64,000 nt of DNA from Lysinibacillus halotolerans (GTDB lineage: Bacteria > Bacillota > Bacilli > Bacillales_A > Planococcaceae), in assembly GCF_003711845.1 (NCBI RefSeq), contig NZ_RHLQ01000005.1:36049-100048 (forward strand), written 5' to 3'. Made by a program: the position numbers and the translations under genes. Below are positions 18,301-26,929 of this stretch, piece by piece. The notes under the pieces are model-generated. The model searched no databases. It was not told the origin of the DNA and worked only from the letters and a program-made list of their open reading frames with translations. Numbering within the stretch: the first letter of the stretch is position 1; each line of letters begins with the position of its first letter.

Positions 18301-18995
18301 GTAGTGCTTCTACTAGCATGTTAAAAAGCGATATGAAGCAAGAGTTGGATGAACTTCTTTACTACGTTATGCAACGCGTTTATTATCGATATCCTGATTT
18401 CTTTAGAGAAGCGTACAATCCTTCAGCATTTTCATCTAAACCAGCACAAGCTGCGCTAGAACAAGCGTTAAAGGAGACGATCCATGCTCTAAGATTTGAT
18501 TTTGCCCAAGAACTACGGGTGACAAATTTCCGTTTAGCCCAATTTATACAAAAACGTATTCAAGAACGATTCAAAGATGAAGTAAGGTCATTAAAAGAGT
18601 TAAACCCAAGCTTCTCCTTTATTTCCTTTGAGTCCGAAGAACCAAGTTTGTTAGATTTTAAAGGACCGTTTGACGACGAGAAAAAATATGCATCGGTAAA
18701 ATCTTACTTTAAAAATGCAAAATCCTTCTTTGAGAAAAATGAGAAGGAACAATTGAAAGCAACTTTAGAGGAGTTAACGAAACCAGATGCGCAAAGTTAC
18801 TTAGATTATGAAAAAGAACAAATTTTGCAATGGGCTGCCCAATTAATTGATTTAAAAACGAAGGAATTAAACGATCATTTATTGAAACAAGCGTTAAATC
18901 AAATTGAAACAGAACGTCTATTACTACAAGAAGAAAGCCGATTAGCGTCTTGGAAAACGATTTATTCGGAATTACAAAAGACGGAGGTAAAGTAG
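15372..18995 (+). CDS. dynA: DynA, two-headed bacterial dynamin
   Basis: This large GTPase tethers and fuses membranes; in B. subtilis DynA (about 1193 residues) supports membrane repair, phage tolerance and division. The 1207 residues hold two fused dynamin units. The first P-loop is AGHFSAGKSS (51-60), with G3 DTPGVDST and G4 NQIDK. The second P-loop is GAFSAGKSS (about 634-642), with G3 DTPGADS and G4-like NAID. Each GTPase is followed by long helical stalk segments. AAAGGGG lies 11 bases before ATG 15372. The downstream sulfurtransferase starts at the base after the dynA stop, so the two are co-transcribed. Confidence 0.95.
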   Translation: MSSFDEKIEKLLQQSAVQYIIYKKNEDTERMEKLHLFARKLLQKEYVIGFAGHFSAGKSSMINALSGEDILAASPIPTSANIVKVHKSEEDYAIVYMHHEKPVKFEAGYDFKTVKELSKNGELVSQIEIGHRDSTLPFGVTVMDTPGVDSTDDAHAMSTESALHIADVVFYTMDYNHVQSELNFQFTKQLMKYNPNVYLIVNQIDKHKDYELSFEDFKQSVHHSFAAWGVEPKGIFFTSLRDFEHPHNDFETVKKIVIDSMKDWKEQLIVTAENTLLKLQNEHIYYLEEEKQQLLTESENVLSDEEWENHQDILEQYEKLKLQTELFSIENWNESFKEKSKELLSNAAIIPADFREKLRLYLESTQQGFKVGGLFSAKKKTEEERNRRIQDVYEQYKVILQSQIIGHLKNLMKQSLKDVGVLTDERASNIDSMAFDVPFSLIEQQVKKDSLVTGDAVLNFANRVAEATKRYFIEATEIWRDLQKDVLADASKQLSAPVKAKLKVLEEKVEAIQSIIKVDEQKQFAEKEIKTATKDTRNGASNQYKAWQESYEQSLKDIRPFDPSMLVVKESKTEEETDSVQQTAHYNEKSGEVIQAAIRTANAVKKVDGFEEVAQFLMKKVERLEKKDFTIALFGAFSAGKSSFSNALMGAKVLPVSPNPTTAAINKIRPVTNEHPHETADVQLKTAEQLLEDIRSSYEAIGMSIHSLQEAFERAEEGVAVQLTDERLNVHKSFIRAFAHGFKTYESQLGQTLRVDREEFERFVAEESRSCFVDNIDFYYDSPLTRMGVTLVDTPGADSINARHTGVAFDYIRNADAILFITYYNHAFAKADREFLIQLGRVKDAFELDKMFFIVNAIDLASTKEEEEDVKNYVKTELQRFGIRFPKLFGVSSLLALKEKVEGTDLHSGMEPFEESFHHFLNEELASIAVQALHEEVEKTQQRLFDLIAQTEENLKRKDERLKELEELEQHIEKTYSSASTSMLKSDMKQELDELLYYVMQRVYYRYPDFFREAYNPSAFSSKPAQAALEQALKETIHALRFDFAQELRVTNFRLAQFIQKRIQERFKDEVRSLKELNPSFSFISFESEEPSLLDFKGPFDDEKKYASVKSYFKNAKSFFEKNEKEQLKATLEELTKPDAQSYLDYEKEQILQWAAQLIDLKTKELNDHLLKQALNQIETERLLLQEESRLASWKTIYSELQKTEVK

Positions 18996-19802
18996 ATGGG
19001 GAATGTGTTTATTGATGCTTCAAAGGTTACAAAGGGACGATTTATCGATACGCGTTTTAATTTGCAAGATAAACTTTGGGGGCAAAAGGTGTTTGAACAG
19101 GCTCATATAGAGGGGGCGCTTTTCTGGGATTTAGAACGGGATTTATCCGATATGATAAAAACAGAAGGGCGTCATCCGATGCCGTCAAAAGAAAAACTAC
19201 AAAATTTATTTGAAACATCTGGGTTAAATTATGAAGATACCATTTATGTTTATGACCAAGGTGGTGCTCCCTTTGCTGCCCGGGCATGGTGGATGTTAAA
19301 ATATGCAAATTTCCCAAATGTTTTTATTGTAAATGGGGGCTATGATGCCTTAATTGAAGCAGGTTGGCAATCATCAGCGGAAGTTTCTGTTTTTCCACCG
19401 ACGCAGCTTTCAATTACTTGGAACGATTCCATCTATGCAACAAGACAAGATGTGAAAAGGATCGTAGATGGTGTTGACAAAGCGATTCTTTTAGACGCGC
19501 GGGCGAGGGTGCGTTATTTAGGCGAAACAGAGACGATTGATAAAGTAGCTGGCCATATTCCGACTGCGAAAAATTTTGACTGGGAACAGTTGAAAGAAGG
19601 AACATTCCTTCGTGGGAACGAATTATTACAACAGCAAGTACAAAAGGATGAACAAATTGTAGTTTATTGTGGTTCGGGGGTAACGGCATCACCTTTATAT
19701 GCCGTGTTAGCTGATTTAGGATACGATGACTTAAAGTTATATGTCGGTAGTTACAGTGACTGGATTACACAATACGATATTGAAACGGGTGACAATAACT
19801 AA
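18996..19802 (+). CDS. Two-domain rhodanese (thiosulfate/3-mercaptopyruvate sulfurtransferase)
   Basis: The 268 residues form two tandem rhodanese domains of the SseA/TST type. The N-terminal, non-catalytic domain has the aspartate-bearing loop YVYDQGGAPFAARAWW. The C-terminal domain carries the active-site loop with Cys225 in VVYCGSGVTAS, a Gly/Ser-rich loop closer to mercaptopyruvate-type enzymes than to the CRKG loop of thiosulfate enzymes. GGAGGT is inside the end of dynA, and ATG 18996 follows the dynA stop directly. It probably supplies or handles sulfane sulfur in the cytosol; no signal peptide. Confidence 0.9.
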   Translation: MGNVFIDASKVTKGRFIDTRFNLQDKLWGQKVFEQAHIEGALFWDLERDLSDMIKTEGRHPMPSKEKLQNLFETSGLNYEDTIYVYDQGGAPFAARAWWMLKYANFPNVFIVNGGYDALIEAGWQSSAEVSVFPPTQLSITWNDSIYATRQDVKRIVDGVDKAILLDARARVRYLGETETIDKVAGHIPTAKNFDWEQLKEGTFLRGNELLQQQVQKDEQIVVYCGSGVTASPLYAVLADLGYDDLKLYVGSYSDWITQYDIETGDNN

Positions 19803-19875
19803 GTTCTTATTGGACAAATCATCTTTATGAAGCGTTGTACAATTATGTCGCTTATTAAAAAGGAGAAATGACATT

Positions 19876-20172
19876 TTGAAAGTAATTTTAGAATTAATTC
19901 GAATTTTAGCGATATCATTCATTCTCGGAAGTATAATGAGTGCCATGATGACTATTATTTATCGATTATTTTCTGTAGATATTACGAATACAAATGGTGT
20001 TTTTTTAGTCGGAATAGCCATTTTCATATTGCTCTTCGTATTGTATAGAAATAAACTTCAATTTTCAGGTTTTTATGATGGGGAAGGGAAAATAAAACTT
20101 TCCAAAAAGGTAAGTTGTTCTCTTATCTCCCTTTCTGTTTTCCTATTTATCATGGCGCCTTTTATTCAGTAG
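19876..20172 (+). CDS. Small three-span membrane protein, unknown
   Basis: The start is TTG 19876 with AAAGGAGA about eight bases upstream. The 98 residues have three hydrophobic helices (about 5-28, 41-58 and 78-96), with a hydrophilic loop (FYDGEGKIKLSKK) between the second and third. No family is recognised. It lies 73 bp after the sulfurtransferase and before a strong terminator, so it may be the last gene of the dynA operon. The combination of a good ribosome binding site and clean membrane topology supports a real gene. Confidence 0.65.
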   Translation: MKVILELIRILAISFILGSIMSAMMTIIYRLFSVDITNTNGVFLVGIAIFILLFVLYRNKLQFSGFYDGEGKIKLSKKVSCSLISLSVFLFIMAPFIQ

Positions 20173-20210
20173 GTTATCGAACGTGTAAATGAATAGCACA
20201 ATTTTTATTC

Positions 20211-20243
20211 AACAGCACTCTTTGTTAAAGAGTGCTGTTTTTT
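20211..20243 (+). terminator. Terminator after the dynA gene cluster
   Basis: Stem AACAGCACTCTTT/AAAGAGTGCTGTT with a 3-nt loop, followed by a run of T. Confidence 0.92.
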
Positions 20244-20340
20244 ATGGTTATTTAAATAAAATGACCACAACATTTTGGATTAAATGGAGAAAATGCATCA
20301 TTCTAAATAAATAATAGGCATGAAGTCTGACTGTAATATG

Positions 20341-20551
20341 TGACGAAATTGTGAACTGATGGGTTGCTTTTGTGAAATTTTGAACAGAAGACATTGTGAA
20401 AGATTTCATATTACGATTGAAAAAGTAATACGTGTTTTATTTCACACAATGGCATTCAACGAAATAGAGTTTTATAAAAAGTAAGGGGTTGCAAATATTA
20501 TATTAATAAAATAAAAATATTGAAAAATACGTTTGAAATTGTGGTTGTGAA
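20341..20551 (+). promoter_or_regulatory. Cluster of TTGTGAA half-sites upstream of malic enzyme
   Basis: Exact TTGTGAA occurs at 20349, 20370, 20394 and 20545, and the inverted form TTCACACAA at 20441. The site at 20394 continues as TTGTGAA-AGAT-TTCATA, resembling the Rex operator TTGTGAA-N4-TTCACAA. Rex represses fermentative/NADH-linked genes according to the NADH/NAD ratio, a plausible control for a malic enzyme. The binding protein is inferred, not shown. The region 20244-20626 has no other recognisable gene. Confidence 0.5.
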
Positions 20552-20626
20552 AAAATGAGCAAATGGCATAAATATTGTAATAATAACGTTTTGTCAATTT
20601 GATTTGTAATTTTTCGCTATTTTTTG

Positions 20627-20655
20627 TTGACTCTGTTTTGTTAAAGCGATATTAT
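20627..20655 (+). promoter_or_regulatory. Promoter of the malic enzyme gene
   Basis: TTGACT (20627-20632) and TATTAT (20650-20655), 17-bp spacer, about 45 bp before the start codon. Confidence 0.78.
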
Positions 20656-20700
20656 TCAAAACTATATAAACCAAATTGGAATTTGGAAAGGGTGGGTATT

Positions 20701-21909
20701 TTGGATTTAATGAAAAAATCAATTGAAATGCACGGTCAACATAAGGGGAAAATGGAGATTGTTTCGAAAGTACCTTTGAAGGATACGTACGATTTAAGTT
20801 TAGCTTATTCACCAGGGGTTGCAGCACCATGTTTAGCAATCCAACAAGATCCGTCCACTGTATATGACTACACAATGAAAGGAAATCTTGTAGCGGTTGT
20901 AACAGATGGTACAGCAGTATTAGGATTAGGTGATATCGGACCAGAGGCTGCATTACCGGTTATGGAAGGAAAAGCATTGTTGCTAAAAAGGTTTAGTAAT
21001 GTAGATGCAGTACCAATTTGCTTAAATACAAAGGATGTTGATGAAATTGTTCAAACGGTAAAATTAATTGCTCCAACTTTTGGTGCAATTAACTTAGAAG
21101 ATATTTCAGCTCCTCGCTGTTTTGAAATTGAAGAACGTTTACGGAATGAATGTAATATTCCAGTATTCCATGATGATCAACACGGAACAGCAATCGTGGT
21201 AGGTGCTGGTTTGTTGAATGCAATGAAGTTAGTGGGCAAAAAAATGGATCATATGAAAATTGTCATTAATGGGGCAGGAGCTGCTGGAATTGCTATTTTA
21301 CGTATTTTATTACATTTAGGATTTAACAATGTTGTTATTTGTGATACGAAGGGTATTATTTATAGTGGTCGACCAACTGGAATGAATCCAATGAAAGATA
21401 AAATTGCCCATTTAACAAATCCTGAAAATTTACAAGGTAGTCTTAGTGATGCATTAATTGGAGCGGATGTATTTATTGGTGTTTCTGTAGCTAATTTATT
21501 GACGAAAGAGCATATACAATCAATGAAGTCTGATTCCATCGTATTTGCCTTGGCAAATCCAAATCCAGAAATCACCTATGAAAATGCAAAGGCTTGGGGA
21601 GTTCGTGTTATTGGAACAGGACGTTCAGATTATCCAAATCAAGTAAATAATATGTTAGCTTTCCCAGGAATATTTAGAGGTGCTTTAGATGTAAGAGCTA
21701 CGGCGATTAATGAAGAAATGAAGTTAGCTGCAGTAGAAGCAATTGCTTCATTAGTATCAGATGAAGAGTTAAGTGAAGACTTTATTATTCCAAAATCGAT
21801 GGATGAACGGGTAGCTCAAGTGGTAGCAAAAGCGGTTGGAAAAACAGCTATTCAAACCGGTGTATCTATTTTATATAAACAGTCATTAAATAGCGAATTA
21901 GTAATTTAA
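20701..21909 (+). CDS. NAD(P)-dependent malic enzyme, short (YtsJ-like) form
   Basis: Oxidative decarboxylation of malate to pyruvate. About 402 residues from TTG 20701, which has GGGTGG five bases upstream and gives the usual length of the short bacterial family (YtsJ ~410); ATG 20710 is the alternative, and the frame remains open far upstream without support. Motifs: [12 protein letters not shown], the metal/substrate segment [11 protein letters not shown], the Rossmann loop [11 protein letters not shown], and [10 protein letters not shown]. The cofactor cannot be settled by eye. It is flanked upstream by the TTGTGAA cluster and a consensus promoter. Confidence 0.93.
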   Translation: MDLMKKSIEMHGQHKGKMEIVSKVPLKDTYDLSLAYSPGVAAPCLAIQQDPSTVYDYTMKGNLVAVVTDGTAVLGLGDIGPEAALPVMEGKALLLKRFSNVDAVPICLNTKDVDEIVQTVKLIAPTFGAINLEDISAPRCFEIEERLRNECNIPVFHDDQHGTAIVVGAGLLNAMKLVGKKMDHMKIVINGAGAAGIAILRILLHLGFNNVVICDTKGIIYSGRPTGMNPMKDKIAHLTNPENLQGSLSDALIGADVFIGVSVANLLTKEHIQSMKSDSIVFALANPNPEITYENAKAWGVRVIGTGRSDYPNQVNNMLAFPGIFRGALDVRATAINEEMKLAAVEAIASLVSDEELSEDFIIPKSMDERVAQVVAKAVGKTAIQTGVSILYKQSLNSELVI

Positions 21910-21911
21910 AA

Positions 21912-21959
21912 AAAGGGCTACATGATCTATTTTTTCAAATAGATCAGTGTAGTCCTTTT
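21912..21959. terminator. Bidirectional terminator between malic enzyme and pepF
   Basis: Long stem (21912-21932 with 21937-21957; core ATGATCTATTT/AAATAGATCA) with A-rich and T-rich flanks on both sides. Confidence 0.9.
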
Positions 21960-21963
21960 CCTC

Positions 21964-23772
21964 TTATGCCTTTGTTTCTTCTACTATTTCATTTGTTAAT
22001 TGTTCAAGCTGGTCTATTAAAGAACCGATAAATGCGATTGTATCTTTTAATGGTTGATCTGTCGTAATATCGACTCCTGCCATTTTAGCAAGTTCTACTG
22101 GAGTTTTTGTTCCACCAGTTTTCAATACATTGATCCAATCTTGTACAGCTGTCTCTCCTTCTTGAAGAATGCGCTGAGAAACTTGAGTAGCGATAGTTAG
22201 TCCAGCTGAGTAAGTGTATGGATATAAGCCCATATAATAATGTGGTTGGCGCATCCAAGTAAGCTCTGCACCTTCAGTAATTTCAACAGCGTCTCCCCAG
22301 AAATCTTCTAATACGTTGCGTTTAATTTGATTTAAAATCGATGCATTTACACTACCACCTTCATCGATGATTTCGTAAACTTTACGTTGGTAAGCAGCCT
22401 CAAGTAAATGGGTAACGAAATTATGATAGTAAGTACGGGCAATAATTGTTGAAATAACCCAACGTTTAAAGCGAGGATCATTTGAATTTGCAAGTAAATG
22501 ATTGGCCATTAACATTTCATTCATTGTAGATGGTGCTTCGATAAAGTATAAAGATGGTCTTGAATTGAAAATGTTTTGTTCGCCATGGGCTAAATAGAAA
22601 TGGCCCGCATGACCTAATTCGTGGGCTAAGACAAACACTTCGTTCATACGGCTCGTCCATGAAATTAAAATGTATGGATGATACCCATATGGGCTTGAAC
22701 AGAAGGCACCCGTTGACTTTCCTTGATTTTGAGCAAAGTCAATCCAACGCTCATCAAAGGCACGGTTTAACATGTTTTGATAATCTTCCCCCATAACGGC
22801 TAAACCGTCGAGCATATATTGGCGCGATTCTTCAATTGAAATTTTTGGTTCATATGTCGGGTCTAAAGAAATTTTTAAATCTGCAAACGTCATTTTCTCT
22901 AATCCATGTACTTTTTGTAATAGCTTTGCATAACGACGCATATGTGGAGCTAACTCTGTTGTAATTAAATCAATTTGGCGATTATAAAGTTCGCGGTCAA
23001 CCTTTTGATCAAAAAGGAGGGCATCAAAAACGGAATCGAAACCACGCAAATCAGCATCTGTTTTTTCAATTTTTAAATGGTTGTCATACGTTTTAGCTGT
23101 CGTATGTTGATAATCACGTAACTTAGTAGAGAAGGCTTCAAATGCAGCGCGGCGAATGGCTGTATCACTTTCTAATTCCCAATCTCCTTCAAAGGAATTG
23201 TAGCTAAGTGGATAACTTTCCCCATTTACTTCGAAATTATCAAACTTCATATCTACTAATTTCGTCGTATTATATAGTTCATAAGGTCCGTCAAAGGTAG
23301 AACCGAAAGCGGCTAAAGCTTTTTCTGCTTCTGGATGCAATTGATAAGGTTTTTGACGTAACACGTCATCAATGTAATGTTCAAATTGAGGTGCTAACTT
23401 TTTAGCCTCCATTAAAACGTCTTCATTCAATTGAAGAAGTTCACTTGTAATGAAAGAAAGTTGAGCGCGAACTTTTGAATAATTTTGCCCTACTTTAGCT
23501 GAACGCATTTGTGCTTCATCATTTGTTTGATCTTCACTTAATGAAAGACTTGCATAGGTTGAAATAGGGACCATTTTTTCATATAAATTTTGGTAAGCTG
23601 TTAGAACTAAGGTAACTTTTTTTGCACTATCGATTTTCCCTTTAAATTCTTCTTCAATTTGATTGGATACTTTTAGAACGTTTTTCATTGCTTCTTCAAA
23701 GGCTTGTTCTGTTTCGAAAAGATGGGATAGATCCCAAGTTTCTTCTAATTTAACTTCGCTTCTTTTTAACAT
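21964..23772 (-). CDS. pepF: Oligoendopeptidase F (M3 metallopeptidase)
   Basis: This cytosolic zinc peptidase cleaves peptides of about 7-17 residues. The 602 residues are standard for PepF. The zinc motif is AHELGHAGH (about residue 385), with the third ligand in the following helix (FIEAPSTMNEM). The N-terminal helical domain begins ETWDLSHLFETEQAFEEA, typical of the family. The minus-strand ATG has GGGAGGAAAAGG upstream. It is a single gene between two terminators and divergent from the DUF188 gene. In B. subtilis, elevated PepF affects sporulation by degrading signalling peptides. Confidence 0.95.
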   Translation of the reverse strand: MLKRSEVKLEETWDLSHLFETEQAFEEAMKNVLKVSNQIEEEFKGKIDSAKKVTLVLTAYQNLYEKMVPISTYASLSLSEDQTNDEAQMRSAKVGQNYSKVRAQLSFITSELLQLNEDVLMEAKKLAPQFEHYIDDVLRQKPYQLHPEAEKALAAFGSTFDGPYELYNTTKLVDMKFDNFEVNGESYPLSYNSFEGDWELESDTAIRRAAFEAFSTKLRDYQHTTAKTYDNHLKIEKTDADLRGFDSVFDALLFDQKVDRELYNRQIDLITTELAPHMRRYAKLLQKVHGLEKMTFADLKISLDPTYEPKISIEESRQYMLDGLAVMGEDYQNMLNRAFDERWIDFAQNQGKSTGAFCSSPYGYHPYILISWTSRMNEVFVLAHELGHAGHFYLAHGEQNIFNSRPSLYFIEAPSTMNEMLMANHLLANSNDPRFKRWVISTIIARTYYHNFVTHLLEAAYQRKVYEIIDEGGSVNASILNQIKRNVLEDFWGDAVEITEGAELTWMRQPHYYMGLYPYTYSAGLTIATQVSQRILQEGETAVQDWINVLKTGGTKTPVELAKMAGVDITTDQPLKDTIAFIGSLIDQLEQLTNEIVEETKA

Positions 23773-23906
23773 TCCTTTTCCTCCCTTATTCCGGTAGTCG
23801 AAATAAATTGTACCATAAACTTTTCAATATGAATATCTATTGAGCGAAAATTCGAACATTTAATTTGTTAATTTAGATAGAATATAATGTAAGGAATCAA
23901 TGTAAA

Positions 23907-24398
23907 ATGATTTATTATAGGAGGGGATTAGAGATTTTACAATTACTAATTGATGCTGATGCATGTCCAGTTATTGATTTAGCGCTAACTGTCGCATCTC
24001 AATACGATATTAAACCGATTTTATTCTGTGATACTTCCCATCGGATTGAAAGGGAAAATGCGATGACAATTATAGTACCAAAAGGACCGGATTCCGTAGA
24101 CTTTAAATTGGTAAACGCAATCAATAAACATGATATTGTTATTACTCAAGACTATGGCCTTGCAGCAATGTGTATAGCTAAGGGTGCCTTTGTTGTTGAT
24201 CAAAACGGTCGAGAAATGACGTCAGAAAATATTGATCAGTTGCTTGCTATCCGTTATGAAAATGCAAAATTAAGGCGTGCAGGTGGAAGAACAAAAGGAC
24301 CGAAAAAAAGGACAGAACAAAATAATTTAAACTTTAAAAATTCCTTTCAACGAATATGTGAAAAAGCTGTATTAGTAAAGGGGGAAGGAAATCGGTGA
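23907..24398 (+). CDS. YaiI/YqxD (DUF188) family protein
   Basis: This PIN-like/NYN-type nuclease-fold family has no firmly known role. The family N-terminus [12 protein letters not shown] (acidic triad) and a later [11 protein letters not shown] segment are clear, followed by the conserved [10 protein letters not shown]. The start is uncertain. ATG 23907 gives 163 residues with an extra leader, but the strong AGGAGGGG (23919-23926) lies inside that leader. Nine bases downstream of its AGGAGG core is ATT (23934), which would give [12 protein letters not shown], the length seen in relatives. No ATG/GTG/TTG occurs between. The gene overlaps dsdA by 4 bp (GTGA). Confidence 0.88.
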   Translation: MIYYRRGLEILQLLIDADACPVIDLALTVASQYDIKPILFCDTSHRIERENAMTIIVPKGPDSVDFKLVNAINKHDIVITQDYGLAAMCIAKGAFVVDQNGREMTSENIDQLLAIRYENAKLRRAGGRTKGPKKRTEQNNLNFKNSFQRICEKAVLVKGEGNR

Positions 24399-25717
24399 GG
24401 GAAAATAAACAAATAAATCAATTATATCAACAACATCCTTTACTGAAGAAAATCGCTTCTCTGAAAAAGGTTTTGTGGCTTAATCCGTTTGAAGCCCGTG
24501 ATAAAAAAGTAGAATCTTTTTCTTTTCATAAAGTATTAGATGCAGAACAAAGGCTTAAACGCTTTTCGTCTTATTTAAAAATAGCCTTTCCTGAAACTGA
24601 ATACTGTAACGGTATTATTGAATCGGATATTAAAAACATATCGAATTTTAGACATTGGTTACAAAAGAGTGGTGATGTTAGCATACAGGGGAAACTATTG
24701 TTAAAGTGTGACCATGCCTTACCTATTTCTGGCTCGATTAAAGCGAGAGGTGGTATTTACGAAGTATTAAAATTTGCCGAACAACTTGCTTTAGAAAATC
24801 AAATGATTCGTCTAGAAGATGATTATTCCATTTTTCATTCTGAATCTTTCCGAACATTTTTTAACCAGTATAAAATCGCAGTCGGTTCAACTGGGAACTT
24901 AGGGTTAAGCATCGGTATTATAGGAGCGAAGCTAGGCTTCCAAGTAACCGTACATATGTCTGCTGATGCGAAGGAATGGAAAAAACAATTACTTCGTCAA
25001 AAAGGTGTAGAAGTCATTGAATATATGTCTGATTATAGTAAAGCAGTGGAACAAGGTAGAAAACAAGCAGAGCTAGATCTAAAGTGTCATTTTATCGACG
25101 ATGAAAATTCACAGGATTTATTTGCTGGTTATGCCGTTGCAGCCTTAAGGTTAGAAAAACAATTAGCGGATGCTAATATTAAAGTCGATGCAAATCATCC
25201 CCTATTTGTTTATATACCTTGTGGAGTAGGGGGAGGTCCTGGTGGAGTTGCCTATGGATTAAAGCAACTTTATGGGGAACATGTACATATATTTTTTGGT
25301 GAACCACTGCAATCTCCTTGTATGTTAATCGGTATGATGACAGGTTTACATGATGAAATCTCTGTTGCTGACATTGGTCTAACGAATAAAACCGAAGCAG
25401 ATGGATTAGCAGTAGGAAGGGCTTCGAAATTTGTTGGGAAAGTAATGGAGCCAATCATTAGCGGTTGCTATACTGTGGATGAATCTTTCTTATTTCAAAG
25501 CTTACGACGGTTAAATGAAATGGAACAAATTTTTGCAGAACCTTCTGCCCATGCAGGGATTTACGGTCCCATCGCCTTATTTAAAAATGGGCAGCAATAT
25601 ATCGAACGTAATCAATTATCCGATAAAATGGAACAAGCGACCCATCTTATTTGGTCAACTGGTGGTAATATGGTGCCGATAGATCAAAGACAACAATATT
25701 TACAAAACAGCAATTAA
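24395..25717 (+). CDS. dsdA: D-serine ammonia-lyase (D-serine dehydratase)
   Basis: PLP-dependent deamination of D-serine to pyruvate and ammonia. The 440 residues are the normal DsdA size. The PLP lysine is in [13 protein letters not shown], and the Gly-rich phosphate loop in [22 protein letters not shown] and the C-terminal STGGNMVP are also family hallmarks. The GTG start is four bases inside the preceding gene (GTGA), with GGGGGAAGG upstream, so expression is coupled to the DUF188 gene. No adjacent DsdC regulator or permease was found. Confidence 0.94.
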   Translation: MRENKQINQLYQQHPLLKKIASLKKVLWLNPFEARDKKVESFSFHKVLDAEQRLKRFSSYLKIAFPETEYCNGIIESDIKNISNFRHWLQKSGDVSIQGKLLLKCDHALPISGSIKARGGIYEVLKFAEQLALENQMIRLEDDYSIFHSESFRTFFNQYKIAVGSTGNLGLSIGIIGAKLGFQVTVHMSADAKEWKKQLLRQKGVEVIEYMSDYSKAVEQGRKQAELDLKCHFIDDENSQDLFAGYAVAALRLEKQLADANIKVDANHPLFVYIPCGVGGGPGGVAYGLKQLYGEHVHIFFGEPLQSPCMLIGMMTGLHDEISVADIGLTNKTEADGLAVGRASKFVGKVMEPIISGCYTVDESFLFQSLRRLNEMEQIFAEPSAHAGIYGPIALFKNGQQYIERNQLSDKMEQATHLIWSTGGNMVPIDQRQQYLQNSN

Positions 25718-25718
25718 A

Positions 25719-25752
25719 AAAATGCCCTAAACGTTTACGTCTAGGGCATTTT
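25719..25752. terminator. Bidirectional terminator between dsdA and the squalene-synthase-like gene
   Basis: AAATGCCCTA...TAGGGCATTT stem (25720-25751) with A-tract and T-tract flanks, between convergent genes. Confidence 0.9.
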
Positions 25753-25754
25753 AA

Positions 25755-26582
25755 TTAGTCAGCTTGAACTTCTTTTACAGTTCGTTCTACTTCTTCTCTT
25801 GTCATTTTTTCTTGGCCATTTTTCATTGCCTTTAACGTTTTATGGGCTAATGCAAGGGGCAGTCGGCAGAACAAAAGAATAGATCGTTTATGAATATCTT
25901 TCATATATAAATCGGCTTTTTCTAAATTTTCTTCAGCATATGCAAATAAATCATTACGTGTCCAACCTTCTGGAACGAAGCTTACACCCCGCTCTTCCAT
26001 ATCTTCCTGTTGGTTACGTAAAATGTTTACTAATTGTAGACCGCGACCGTATCCAATAGCTAATTCCCGATCCGTTTTTATCCCTGCATTCCATTCCCAA
26101 AGTTCTGAAAGCATGACGCCTACTAGTCCAGCTACATAATATGTATATTCATCTAAGTCTTCTTTCGTACGAACTTGGAAATTAGATTTAGACCATTTCC
26201 CCATGCCATCTGCCATTTCACTCGTTGCATCTTTTACGATTTGTTCAGCTCCTGCGGGAATTAAACGAATCCAATCGGCAAGTCGTAAAGTAACCTCGGG
26301 CATAAAATCTTTTACAGGACGAAGAATTTCTAAATATTTTTCCTCATTAAAAGTTTTCTCTTTTAACAAGACACTAACATCTGCCAACATGGCGTATTTT
26401 AATTCGTTTGATACTTCTGCATGTTCATTATCTTCAATTTCATCGATTGCACGCATCATTAAATAAGCAGTAGCAACAGCCGTTTTCAACTCTTTTTGTA
26501 AAAATGTAATTGGAATATAAAAAGTCCGACTCGTTTCCTTTAATACTCGCATTGCATCTTTTAGGAGTTCTTTGTCATTCAT
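25755..26582 (-). CDS. Squalene/phytoene synthase-like protein (YisP-like?)
   Basis: The 275 residues have the trans-isoprenyl diphosphate synthase head-to-head fold. The first Asp-rich motif DEIED is at 47-51, after SRTFYIPI, with YVAGLVG in the middle. The second motif reads NILRNQQED (N190 to D194): the first Asp of the usual DxxxD is replaced by Asn. In B. subtilis the related YisP is reported to act as a farnesyl diphosphate phosphatase rather than a squalene synthase because of altered Asp motifs, so this protein could make farnesol-like products or hopanoid/carotenoid precursors. No other carotenoid or hopanoid gene is near. GGAGGAACATGTGA precedes the ATG. Confidence 0.85.
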   Translation of the reverse strand: MNDKELLKDAMRVLKETSRTFYIPITFLQKELKTAVATAYLMMRAIDEIEDNEHAEVSNELKYAMLADVSVLLKEKTFNEEKYLEILRPVKDFMPEVTLRLADWIRLIPAGAEQIVKDATSEMADGMGKWSKSNFQVRTKEDLDEYTYYVAGLVGVMLSELWEWNAGIKTDRELAIGYGRGLQLVNILRNQQEDMEERGVSFVPEGWTRNDLFAYAEENLEKADLYMKDIHKRSILLFCRLPLALAHKTLKAMKNGQEKMTREEVERTVKEVQAD

Positions 26583-26929
26583 TCACATGTTCCTCCGTTC
26601 ATCACATACATCTATATTATGTTACATTAAATTTCTTCAATTGAGAAATAGAAACTCTAATTTTTTACATGAAATTAATTTTGTATGATAACGTTTCTCC
26701 AATTAAAAGTTATTATATTCTACTTTTATAGGTGTTATAATGTCTTTGTGACATTGTTATGTCAGTATTATAAAATTTCGTTACAATAAATAATAGAAAT
26801 TACAAGAGAGAAGCAATATTAATATTGAAATAGATAATGGGATTTTAAATATATCAATATAGTATAACATCGTTATTTATCTTTCCATATGTGCTCAATT
26901 GTGTTTCTCTAACAGTTAAAGGTGGAATG
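26583..26929. other. AT-rich divergent intergenic region
   Basis: About 350 bases between two divergent genes. GTTATAATG near 26735 could be a -10 element for the plus-strand exonuclease gene, which would leave a long leader. No recognised RNA structure or ORF with a ribosome binding site. Confidence 0.4.
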
